Origin: Roseobacter sp. MED193
Lineage (GTDB): Bacteria > Pseudomonadota > Alphaproteobacteria > Rhodobacterales > Rhodobacteraceae
DNA length: 64,000 nt
Direction: 5' to 3'
NCBI RefSeq assembly: GCF_000152965.1
Contig: NZ_CH902583.1
Location: 631,676 to 695,675, forward strand
A program made the position numbers and the translations under genes. A model generated the notes under the pieces. The model saw nothing but the letters and a program-made list of their open reading frames with translations, was not told the origin of the DNA and did not search any database. Every line of letters begins with the position of its first letter. The first letter of the stretch is position 1. Below, piece by piece: positions 52,001 to 58,821 of this stretch.

Positions 52001-52397
52001 ATTGGGGCGCTACAGTGTTTGCGGTCTTGTCATTACACGTCAGCGCCCCGGCACCGCCTCGGGTGTGATTTTTCTCACGCTTGAGGACGAAACAGGCGTC
52101 AGCAATGTGGTGGTTTGGCCCAAAATATACGAGCGCTTTCGCCGGATCGTCATGGGGGGGCGGCTCTTGCGTGTCACCGGTTATCTGCAACGCGAAGGCC
52201 AGGTTGTTCACCTGATCGCACAGCACGTGGAGGATATGTCTCATAAGCTCTCTGATCTGGGCCATCCACAACCAGAAGCGCTGAACGTTGAAGGGCTGCG
52301 CGCCGATGACACCCCCAAAGCATCGCGACACCCCACCCGCGTCAGCCATCCACGAGATCAGGCCAAGCAGCTTTTCCCAAGTCGGGACTTTCATTAA
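49005..52397 (+). CDS. dnaE2: DnaE2, error-prone DNA polymerase
   Basis: The 1130-aa C-family polymerase acts in damage-induced mutagenesis with ImuA and ImuB. It starts with a degenerate PHP domain (YAELCVTTNFTFLTGASHPEELV, where a Cys stands at the usual His position), interrupted by a polar insert at about 80-110. The catalytic Asp pair is in PPDIDVDFEHERREEV (Asp439 and Asp441). The C-terminus has an OB-fold (GVIFLTLEDETGVSNVVVWP), and there is no epsilon-binding tail as in DnaE1. It overlaps imuB by ATGA. Confidence 0.96.
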   Translation: MSKTNQPPAANAPQESLPAVQAQAAYAELCVTTNFTFLTGASHPEELVMRAAELGLSAIAITDQNSLAGVVRAWSALKKLKQESQEALQIRSHQQVDPSSRQDSSQGRPLTRPPVLSLPKLIVGCRLVLQDSNLHWIALPQDKAAYKRLTRLLTLGKRRTTKGGCDLYTKDLIAACKGMILIALPQRNWSQRSLSQSIPEIQAMGRHHPNQVFLGAAPHYDGSDQAYLASCAQAAQRASAPMVAVGDVLMHRAGRRQLADVLTCMRHHITIDEIGTRALPNGERRLKAGSDMARVFRHYPAALRRTVEIAAKCSFDLGQLSYEYPHEEMEAQTPQHRLEQLAKEGLKRRYPEGPPERAIQLMEKELAVVRQLNFPAYFLTVHDIVQFAKSQGILCQGRGSAANSILCYLLGITDVSPDMIAMVFERFVSKHRGEPPDIDVDFEHERREEVIQWIYQKYGRERAGLCATVIHFRTRAAIREVGKVMGLSQDVTAGLSGQIWGMSTGGLDFTRIRELGLDLKDRRLMQTLHLIGEFIGFPRHLSQHVGGFVITRGRLDELAPIENAAMEDRTVICWDKDDIDALGILKVDILGLGMLSCIRKSFALLQQHETLSHSIASIPQGDVATYDMLCRADAVGVFQVESRAQMNFLPRMRPREFYDLVIQVAIVRPGPIQGDMVQPYVRRRNGLEKAEPFGPALEEVTRRTLGVPLFQEQAMQIAVVGAGFSPEEADHLRRSLASFRRMGTIATYRDKFITGMLNNGYDPDMAERCFGQIEGFADYGFPESHAAAFAMLVYVSAWLKCHHPAIFSCALLNSQPMGFYAPAQIVRDTREHDVETRPICVNRSAWDNTLERRPDGALALRLGFRQIKGFKKEDAEWIVAARGNGYPNPEALWLRAGLRPDALARLGEADAFCDMGLTRRDALWQIKAIRSKKPLPLFNDPIDGENIQEPKIDLPGMQLGEQVVEDYVATRLSLRAHPMELLRPALTGLVTHAALPEIPLGRYSVCGLVITRQRPGTASGVIFLTLEDETGVSNVVVWPKIYERFRRIVMGGRLLRVTGYLQREGQVVHLIAQHVEDMSHKLSDLGHPQPEALNVEGLRADDTPKASRHPTRVSHPRDQAKQLFPSRDFH

Positions 52398-52523
52398 GGC
52401 GTCCATGTAAAGTGGCCCCGAAAAGCGGCCCTGGGCGACGCGCCTGGATACCGGCCTCATCTCGTAGCGATTGGCAGCTGGCCCGCTGGGCAATGATCTG
52501 ACCCAAGGCGCAGACTGCAAACA

Positions 52524-52580
52524 CAAACACCCCAAAGCGCGCAGGCCAAGGGGTGTTTGGGACCAGGGGTTTCGCCTGGT
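52524..52580 (+). terminator. Double hairpin after dnaE2
   Basis: CAAACACCCC/GGGGTGTTTG (52524-52559, 16-base loop) is followed by a second hairpin ACCAGG/CCTGGT (52562-52580) with TTTC after it. They lie between dnaE2 and the convergent Hint-fold gene and could stop transcription from both sides. The rest of the 203-base gap shows nothing distinct. Confidence 0.6.
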
Positions 52581-52600
52581 TTCAGATCACAACAGTGAGG

Positions 52601-53263
52601 CTACATCTGGAAGCTACCTGCAGGCATCATCGGCATCGCCCCCTGCATCATCAGCGTTTCAGCCGTGGTCATCGCCTCAATCAGATCGCAGGCTTCCTGG
52701 ATCGGCAGGACCTTGTAGATATCCTCTTGCAGCTCAACCCCGATGGTCAACAGATCACGCGGCGCAGGGCAATAGCCCAGCAATCCAGCCTCAAGGTAGA
52801 TCACTTCGTCCTGTTCAAAGCGCGGGGTGATCAGCTGTAGCTCATTGTCCGGGTGCAAACGACAGATGCCACGATAGCCGTCCAGAGTGGAGGCAGGCAC
52901 CACAGCAAAGGGATCGCCCTGGTGATCCTCGATCAGATCGCTTTCCATCAGCACCCCCTGATCCGGCATCAGCCACATGGGCACCCGGTTGTTCAGCGCG
53001 TCGCGGGGGATATGCATGGGGCAGCGCGTTGGGTCGATCTCACCCGCCTCTAGATGCACAGTCTCACGCACCATTTCGACCACGGTCTGCATGCCATGAT
53101 CAAAGGTCAGCACCTTATCGCCCGCACAGAGCGCCTCAACGGGGCGCCAGCCCAAATTGGAGGCCACATGGGTGCCGGACAAAAAGCCGCCCTGCCCGAC
53201 CGATACCGGCGGAACCGACAGTTCAGCACCAAAGCTCAGGCGTTTTTGAAACCAATCCAACAT
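52601..53263 (-). CDS. Hint-domain protein lacking the catalytic cysteine
   Basis: The 220-aa protein has the Hint (Hedgehog/intein) fold pattern of the Hint_2 type: SGTHVASNLGWRPVEALCAGDKVLTFDHG at about 29-57 and an HxxD-like block further on (RVPMWLMPDQGVLMES). The position where the splicing or cleavage Cys would stand, just before FLSGTHV, is Gly26, so self-cleavage is not expected. Similar Hint proteins in Rhodobacteraceae are found with secreted calcium-binding repeats, which are absent here. The function is unknown; it is upstream-adjacent to a sulfotransferase gene. Confidence 0.78.
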   Translation of the reverse strand: MLDWFQKRLSFGAELSVPPVSVGQGGFLSGTHVASNLGWRPVEALCAGDKVLTFDHGMQTVVEMVRETVHLEAGEIDPTRCPMHIPRDALNNRVPMWLMPDQGVLMESDLIEDHQGDPFAVVPASTLDGYRGICRLHPDNELQLITPRFEQDEVIYLEAGLLGYCPAPRDLLTIGVELQEDIYKVLPIQEACDLIEAMTTAETLMMQGAMPMMPAGSFQM

Positions 53264-53363
53264 TTCGATCTCTCCTCTGCCGCGGCACCTGCATCCCGCT
53301 GGGCTGTGGCGCTGCTATCCTTGTCTGGGCTTAGGCAGGCCGGAGAGAATCTTTGTCGTGATC

Positions 53364-54053
53364 TCACCCGGATCTGCGGCCCGTTTGATCCAAGGCTAGG
53401 TCGAAATCGTTAAAAGAATATTCAAATCGCGTTATTTCTTCACGGCAGGCCTGGGCAAGTGCCGCCTGCGTCTGTGCGTCATAATAACCACGCCAGTCCC
53501 GCTGCCGGGTGGAGGCATTCTCGACAGGCAAATCCAGTGAAAATCCGAGGTGGTCAAACAGCGGCACAGCATCGCTGGCAAAGTGTTCGAGCCGGATATA
53601 GAGCTGGCATTTCTCTGCCCCATCGGCATGACGCATATAGCTGGGGGCGCTGTTGGTTTCAAAGCTGCGCAGGACTACGGGGTGCAGGATAAATTCTTTG
53701 AACTCCAACGATTTGGAAAGCCTCACTGCTGGATGATCAAAGCCCTGCTGCCGCAACCAGTGATAATAGCTCACGGCCCGGTCCCAGGGGTTGCGCACTA
53801 GGGTAAAGGTGAACAATGCGCGCATTTCATCCGCAGGGATCAACCCGGCGAGATCCGCCAGGGTGGAATGCTTCCACAAGCGGCCGGCAGTTTTAATGCC
53901 CTGCAAACGACGGCGGCGGTTCTTGGCCTTTGGGGTGTCCCCCAGCATCATATCGTCACGCATCGCCCGCGCCTCCAGCGCCAGCGCCAGCGCGGTGCCG
54001 CCGGTTTTGGGGATATGTATGAACAGATATTTACGGCCGCGCGACAAGATCAT
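53364..54053 (-). CDS. Sulfotransferase family 2 (PAPS-dependent) protein
   Basis: The 229-aa protein has the PAPS 5'-phosphosulfate-binding loop IPKTGGTAL (14-22) right after the first strand YLFIHI, and the 3'-phosphate segment FTLVRNPWDRAVSYYHWL. Such enzymes sulfate carbohydrates or lipids; the surroundings do not show the acceptor. The gene codes on minus, 100 bases before the Hint gene. The region after it (54054-54297) carries a large inverted repeat and no gene. Confidence 0.88.
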   Translation of the reverse strand: MILSRGRKYLFIHIPKTGGTALALALEARAMRDDMMLGDTPKAKNRRRRLQGIKTAGRLWKHSTLADLAGLIPADEMRALFTFTLVRNPWDRAVSYYHWLRQQGFDHPAVRLSKSLEFKEFILHPVVLRSFETNSAPSYMRHADGAEKCQLYIRLEHFASDAVPLFDHLGFSLDLPVENASTRQRDWRGYYDAQTQAALAQACREEITRFEYSFNDFDLALDQTGRRSG

Positions 54054-54148
54054 GAGGTGAAGCTACGACATTGACCCACAGAAGGAAACGCTTGGCGAAG
54101 GGCCCCCAAGCGGTGTTTGCTACCTTTGAACCGTTTCGAAAGATACCC

Positions 54149-54206
54149 GCGCCCGAACCGAGGGGTGGAAAGCGAAGCGCCCGCCCCGTGGGGCCGGTTC
54201 GGGCGC
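54149..54206. repeat. Large nested inverted repeat (58 bases)
   Basis: GCGCCCGAACCG and CGGTTCGGGCGC are perfect 12-bp arms around a 34-base centre that itself has an inner AGGGGTGG/CCGCCCC pairing. It lies between the sulfotransferase gene and the DUF5071 gene. It could be a structured RNA, a cruciform-forming element or a remnant of a mobile element end; no T-tract follows. Confidence 0.6.
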
Positions 54207-54297
54207 TGCCATAGCGGCGCTTTGGCAAATCGCGCAACACTTGATTTTTTTCAATCATTGAATGTCAGTTGAGTGGACAAAGCTGACATCCATCAAG

Positions 54298-54696
54298 TTA
54301 TTCAGAATTAAATACCTTTTTAGTCAGGATGTTCTGCGCAATTGCGGCAACATCTTCCCTCTGATCATTTTGGGTCGGACTGTTAGCTAGTCTCACTAGC
54401 TCGCTACGCAGTCCCAAGAGAACATCTGGGTTTGAATTCCTGACTACAAGGTCGATTGTCCAGAACTTCCCCGCTCCATCCTCCGAGCGCAGGATAGCTT
54501 TGATGTAAGGGAGTATTTCAGGACCCGCATTTGAGAGCAGTGCGGCTGTGTTGGCTGCAACTGGCCAATTGACATCCTGCACCCATTTCAACAAGTCCGA
54601 GAGAAACGGGTTGAGAGCGGGAAAGCCCATTTGGCAAGCCTGCTCTATCGCTGCGGTATCAAATTTGTCTTTTGGAATGCAGTTATTGATATCCAT
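54298..54696 (-). CDS. DUF5071 family protein
   Basis: The 132-aa soluble, helical protein matches DUF5071 (CIPKDKFDTAAIEQACQMGFPALNPFLSDLLKWVQDVNWPVA is the family start pattern in pieces). Function unknown; members are scattered among bacteria and often near toxin-immunity or accessory loci. The codons are clearly richer in A and T than those of neighbouring genes, which suggests recent transfer. It begins just before a divergent gap and ends next to the large inverted repeat. Confidence 0.8.
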   Translation of the reverse strand: MDINNCIPKDKFDTAAIEQACQMGFPALNPFLSDLLKWVQDVNWPVAANTAALLSNAGPEILPYIKAILRSEDGAGKFWTIDLVVRNSNPDVLLGLRSELVRLANSPTQNDQREDVAAIAQNILTKKVFNSE

Positions 54697-54787
54697 TTAA
54701 CCACATTAGATCCTGGCTGTGATGTTCACAATGGACTCCAGGCGGATCTTCGCTGCGTTTCCCTGGCGGCCCATCCAAGCCAAGATC

Positions 54788-55750
54788 TCAAGCCCCCTTG
54801 GCCGACCGCAGCGCCAGCGTTGAACCGGCCAGAACGATCAGAGCAATGCCCAGCATCTGCCAGAAATTGAGCACCTGACCATAGACCGCCCAGGCAATGG
54901 CCGGGCCGACCAGCAGTACCGAATACTCAAAGACCGCCACAAAAGAGGCCTCGCCCAGCTGATAGGCCTTGGTGATCAGAAACACTCCAGCCACAGCGGC
55001 AAAGCCCTGGAGCAGGATCAAATGCGACATTTCCCAGACCGGCCAGATCCAACCGCGGGTGACAAAACCGTCAGCCCCCTGCTCCACCGGCAGTGGCCAG
55101 ATCTCGACACCAACCAGCAGCAGGGCTCCGATCAATCCCTGCGCCAACAGGTAGATGAACAGCATCGAGACCGTGCTTTCCTCTTTGCACATGGTGCCCG
55201 TCACGATGGAGCCCAATGCGTAAAAGAACCCGCCCGCAACCGGCAGCAGGATCATCCAGTCAAAGGCCGTGACATCCGGTTGCAACACAAACAACACCCC
55301 GACAAAACCCCCAATCACCGCTGCAATCCGCACCATGCCGATGCGCAGCCGCATAAACAGCACCGAAACCACAACGATGATAATGGGCGAGGTAAACAGC
55401 CCCGCCAGCGCCTGAGCAATGGGCATCAGCGCCACTGCGGAGAAGTAGAACACCATGGAGGTCGCCACCAGCAGGGCCCGCAGCGTGACTGCGCCAAAGC
55501 GACGCGGCATCATGCTACCAAAGCCCATTTTCGACATCACCCAGAGGATCGGCAGCGCCACCAGAGTGCGTAACAGATAGAACTGCCCCAGCCCCAATGT
55601 CTCGGCCATCAAGGGCACTGCGTTGTCGGTGACGCCGATAATGGCCATGGCCGCCAGCATGGCCTGGGCTGCGGATGTTTGATTGCCCGCAGGGGACTGT
55701 AGGGATGCAACTTGTTTCATAGCTCTTTCATTGCCCGCAACTTTCATCAT
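54788..55750 (-). CDS. DMT-family (EamA) exporter
   Basis: The 320-aa inner-membrane protein has ten hydrophobic segments in two EamA repeats. The N-terminal 27 residues are polar, followed by MLAAMAIIGVTDNAVPLMAE. EamA carriers export amino acids or metabolites. GAGGA six bases upstream supports the start at 55750 (the next Met is equally good). It is divergent from the acyl-CoA synthetase gene with only 48 bases between them, so they must share a promoter region. Confidence 0.9.
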   Translation of the reverse strand: MMKVAGNERAMKQVASLQSPAGNQTSAAQAMLAAMAIIGVTDNAVPLMAETLGLGQFYLLRTLVALPILWVMSKMGFGSMMPRRFGAVTLRALLVATSMVFYFSAVALMPIAQALAGLFTSPIIIVVVSVLFMRLRIGMVRIAAVIGGFVGVLFVLQPDVTAFDWMILLPVAGGFFYALGSIVTGTMCKEESTVSMLFIYLLAQGLIGALLLVGVEIWPLPVEQGADGFVTRGWIWPVWEMSHLILLQGFAAVAGVFLITKAYQLGEASFVAVFEYSVLLVGPAIAWAVYGQVLNFWQMLGIALIVLAGSTLALRSAKGA

Positions 55751-55798
55751 TATCTGTCCTCAAACCGACATACCGACAGAATCATGGGAGGAAAGCTG

Positions 55799-57427
55799 AT
55801 GGGATGGATGGCTGACGAAACAGGCCTGGAGAAAACCGCCGCAAACTATGTGCCGCTGACGCCGCTGTCGCACCTGCGCCGCGCCGCACATGTCTTTGGC
55901 GAAACCCCGGCGGTGATCTATGGTAATCACCGCAAGACCTATGCCGCCTATTACGACCGCTGCACGCGTCTGGCCTCGGCACTGGCGGGCATGGGGGTGA
56001 AACCCGGCGATGTCGTCGCCACCCTCATCCCCAACCTGCCCGCCCAGGCAGAGGCGCATTTTGGCGTGCCCGCCTGTGGCGCAGTGCTCAACACCATCAA
56101 TACCCGGCTGGATGTGGATACTGTCGCCTATATCTTTGACCATGGCGGCGCCAAGGTGGCGCTGGTGGATACCGAGTTCCTGCCCCTGGCCGAAGCTGCC
56201 GTTGAGCGGATGGAAGGCAAAGCGCCGCTGCTGATCGAAGTGCCGGACCCGCAAGCAGGGTTCGAGGCGACCGGTCGTCATCCCACCTATGAAGACGTGC
56301 TGGGCAATGCCGAACATGATTTTGAATGGATCATGCCCCAGGACGAATGGGAGAGCCTGGCGCTGAACTATACCTCTGGCACCACCGGCCGCCCCAAGGG
56401 CGTGGTCTATCACCATCGCGGTGCCTACCTGATGACCATGGGCACGGTGATCTCCTGGCGCATGGTGATGAACCCGGTCTATCTGGCCATCGTGCCGCTG
56501 TTTCATTGCAACGGCTGGAACCACACCTGGATGATGCCTGTCCTGGGCGGCACGCTTGTGTGCTGTCGCAACATCACGCCAGGCGCGATTTATGATGCCA
56601 TCGGGGACCATGGCGTCACCCATTTTGGCGGCGCCCCCATTGTGCTCAATCTGCTGGTCAACGCCAAGGAAGAAGAGCGCCGCGCCTTTGACCACACGGT
56701 CGAAGTCTTTACCGCAGGCGCCCCGCCAGCGCCTGCGACGTTGCAAAAAATCGAAACACTGGGCTTTCATGTCACCCAGGTCTATGGCCTGACGGAAACC
56801 TATGGTCACGTCACAGAATGCCTGTGGAAAGGCGACAAATGGGACGATCTCGACCATCAGGGGCGCGCGGCGATCAAGGCCCGCCAAGGGGTTGCCTTCC
56901 CGATGATGGATCATATCACCGTGCTGGATGACGATATGAAGCAGATCCCAAAGAATGGCACCGATCAGGGCCAAATAGTCATGCGGGGCAACTCGGTGAT
57001 GAAGGGCTATCTGAAGAACCCAGAGGCCACTGCCGAGGCCTTTGAGGGCGGCTATTTCCATTCAGGCGATATCGCGGTGCAGCACCCCGACGGCTATATC
57101 CAAATCGCCGACCGCGCCAAGGATATCATCATTTCAGGCGGCGAAAATATCTCCTCGGTCGAGGTTGAGGGCGTGCTGATGGGCCACCCTGCGGTGAATC
57201 TGGCAGCCGTTGTGGCCAAGCCAGATGACAAATGGGGCGAAGTGCCCTGCGCCTTTGTCGAGTTGAAAGAGGGCGAAGAGGTCGACGAGGCAGGGTTGAT
57301 CGCCTTTGCGCGCGAAACAATCGCTGGCTTCAAGGCCCCGAAGCGGGTGATCTTTCAAGAGCTTCCCAAAACCTCCACCGGGAAAATCCAGAAGTTCGAG
57401 CTGCGCGAGATCGCTAAATCTATCTAG
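55799..57427 (+). CDS. Acyl-CoA synthetase (AMP-dependent; possibly DmdB)
   Basis: The 542-aa ligase activates a carboxylic acid to its CoA ester. Blocks in order are YTSGTTGRPKGVVYH (191-205, AMP-binding), YGLTETYGHVTE, GYFHSGDIAV and the C-terminal PKTSTGKIQKFELRE with catalytic Lys. The length and TSGTTG region resemble the 3-methylmercaptopropionate-CoA ligase DmdB of roseobacters, but short- or medium-chain fatty acids are just as possible. The ATG at 55799 has GGAGG seven bases upstream; the two earlier Mets are weaker. It is co-directional with nothing close downstream. Confidence 0.9.
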   Translation: MGWMADETGLEKTAANYVPLTPLSHLRRAAHVFGETPAVIYGNHRKTYAAYYDRCTRLASALAGMGVKPGDVVATLIPNLPAQAEAHFGVPACGAVLNTINTRLDVDTVAYIFDHGGAKVALVDTEFLPLAEAAVERMEGKAPLLIEVPDPQAGFEATGRHPTYEDVLGNAEHDFEWIMPQDEWESLALNYTSGTTGRPKGVVYHHRGAYLMTMGTVISWRMVMNPVYLAIVPLFHCNGWNHTWMMPVLGGTLVCCRNITPGAIYDAIGDHGVTHFGGAPIVLNLLVNAKEEERRAFDHTVEVFTAGAPPAPATLQKIETLGFHVTQVYGLTETYGHVTECLWKGDKWDDLDHQGRAAIKARQGVAFPMMDHITVLDDDMKQIPKNGTDQGQIVMRGNSVMKGYLKNPEATAEAFEGGYFHSGDIAVQHPDGYIQIADRAKDIIISGGENISSVEVEGVLMGHPAVNLAAVVAKPDDKWGEVPCAFVELKEGEEVDEAGLIAFARETIAGFKAPKRVIFQELPKTSTGKIQKFELREIAKSI

Positions 57428-57436
57428 CCCGCGTTA

Positions 57437-57455
57437 CCGCCCCCCAATGGGGCGG
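57437..57455 (+). terminator. Terminator-like hairpin after the acyl-CoA synthetase gene
   Basis: CCGCCCC and GGGGCGG form a 7-bp stem with a five-base loop, ten bases after the stop, followed by TTCC. The T-tract is poor. Confidence 0.5.
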
Positions 57456-57486
57456 TTCCAACAGCGAATTTGGCAAAAATCACTGG

Positions 57487-57527
57487 CACAGGCGGCATTT
57501 GGCAATCAAAGCCATTTGCCGCCTGTG
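57487..57527 (+). promoter_or_regulatory. Long stem-loop before the M48-like gene
   Basis: CACAGGCGGCA and TGCCGCCTGTG are perfect 11-bp arms; inside, TGGC and GCCA add a second helix separated by a symmetric TT/TT internal loop around an AATCAAA loop. It lies 53 bases before the start of the next gene. It may be a leader structure or an operator; the near-continuous stem makes chance unlikely. Confidence 0.5.
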
Positions 57528-57580
57528 TGTGCACCATGCTAGGCTTGGGGCAATGAAAACAGGCAGGACAGGCAGACAGA

Positions 57581-58591
57581 ATGACCGTTTTAAGGGAATT
57601 CGAACGACTTGAGGCTGCGGGCCTTTGGCGAGCGAGCCCAGATGCGCAGCGTCGTGACGTGATCATTTCAGTTGGCGATGCCACGCTGACCATCTCTGAT
57701 TTGCAGGACCGGGTCTTGGCGCATTGGTCGCTTGCGGCGGTGGAACGTGCCAATCCTGGTGCCTTTCCTGCTCTGTTTCACCCAGATGGCGACCCCGGCG
57801 AAGTGCTGGAAATCCCCGAAGATGAAAAAACCATGCTGGAGGCCATTGAAAGGGTACGCCAGGCCATAGAGCGTGCCAGGCCACATCCGGGTCGACTGCG
57901 GGTGGTGAGCATCCTTGGCAGTCTCGCCCTGGTGGCGCTGCTGGTGCTTTTTGGACTGCCTAGTCTGATGCAGAACCACGCGGTCAAAGTGGTTCCAGAC
58001 ATCAAGACAAAGGCGATTGGCCAAGCGCTTCTAGGCCGGATCGAACGTGTGTCAGGGCAGGCCTGCGCCACGCCAGAGGCGACACCGATCCTGGCCAAAC
58101 TGGCGCAGCGCACGGACCTGCGACAACTGGTCATCATGCCGTCCGGCGTCGCCAGCAGCCTGCATCTGCCCGGCGGTATTGTCCTGCTCAACCGCAGCCT
58201 GGTCGAGGACCACGAGGACCCCGCAGTCGCAGCAGGGGCGATCCTGGCAGAGCGCGCCCGTGCACAGATGCGCGACCCTCTGGCTGAGCTTCTAGAGGCT
58301 GGGGGTTTTCTGGCCTCATTTCGGTTGCTCACCACCGGAGAGCTAACCCGCGAGACCCTGGACCGCTATTCCGAGACCGTGCTGGCAGCACCGCGTCCAG
58401 CCCTGCCCGATGACCTGTTGCTGGCTGAATTTGCCCGCGCGGCCATCCCCTCGACGCCCTATGCCTATGCGCTGGATATCACCGGAGAGACCACGCTGGG
58501 CCTGATCGAGGCCGACCCAATGGCTGGTCGGGTGCTGGAACCCGTACTGAATGATCGCGACTGGGTGCAGCTGCAAAACATCTGCGGCTAA
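57581..58591 (+). CDS. Membrane protein with a degenerate M48-like domain
   Basis: The 336-aa protein has one transmembrane segment (107-127) after a cytoplasmic N-terminal domain. The C-terminal part contains LHLPGGIVLLNRSLVEDHEDPAVAAGAILAERARAQ (195-229), which resembles the M48 peptidase block around the zinc site, but the HExxH motif is replaced by AERAR (223-227): the Glu stays and both His are lost. It may therefore be a non-peptidase with an M48-like fold. The family was not recognised by name. No gene downstream is co-directional. Confidence 0.55.
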   Translation: MTVLREFERLEAAGLWRASPDAQRRDVIISVGDATLTISDLQDRVLAHWSLAAVERANPGAFPALFHPDGDPGEVLEIPEDEKTMLEAIERVRQAIERARPHPGRLRVVSILGSLALVALLVLFGLPSLMQNHAVKVVPDIKTKAIGQALLGRIERVSGQACATPEATPILAKLAQRTDLRQLVIMPSGVASSLHLPGGIVLLNRSLVEDHEDPAVAAGAILAERARAQMRDPLAELLEAGGFLASFRLLTTGELTRETLDRYSETVLAAPRPALPDDLLLAEFARAAIPSTPYAYALDITGETTLGLIEADPMAGRVLEPVLNDRDWVQLQNICG

Positions 58592-58754
58592 GGCCTTCCA
58601 GTAACGTCCTCTTTCCTGCGTCCCTCTTTTGTGTCCCGACGCTGCCGCCTGTTAGGGAAAGATGCCAAAGGCCGCCAAATACTGCAGTTCGATTACAAGA
58701 ACAAACCCGTCGCGCGCCTCAACGACAGAGCCAAGCAAAGCACTCACAAGGCCC

Positions 58755-58794
58755 ATGAAAAAAGCAGCACACCGCAGATACGGCCTGCTGCTTT
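58755..58794 (-). terminator. Terminator of the SPOR-domain gene
   Basis: On the minus strand AAAGCAGCA and TGCTGCTTT form a 9-bp stem with a 16-base loop containing more pairing, followed by TTTC. It lies 28 bases after the SPOR gene stop. The 230-base convergent gap holds nothing else clear. Confidence 0.8.
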
Positions 58795-58821
58795 CTGGCC
58801 TGCGCCTCTTAACCTGCGCTC

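Noticed and set aside
55760-57061. 433-codon open frame on the minus strand
   Set aside because: Antisense to the acyl-CoA synthetase, whose motifs are complete; composition typical of a shadow frame.
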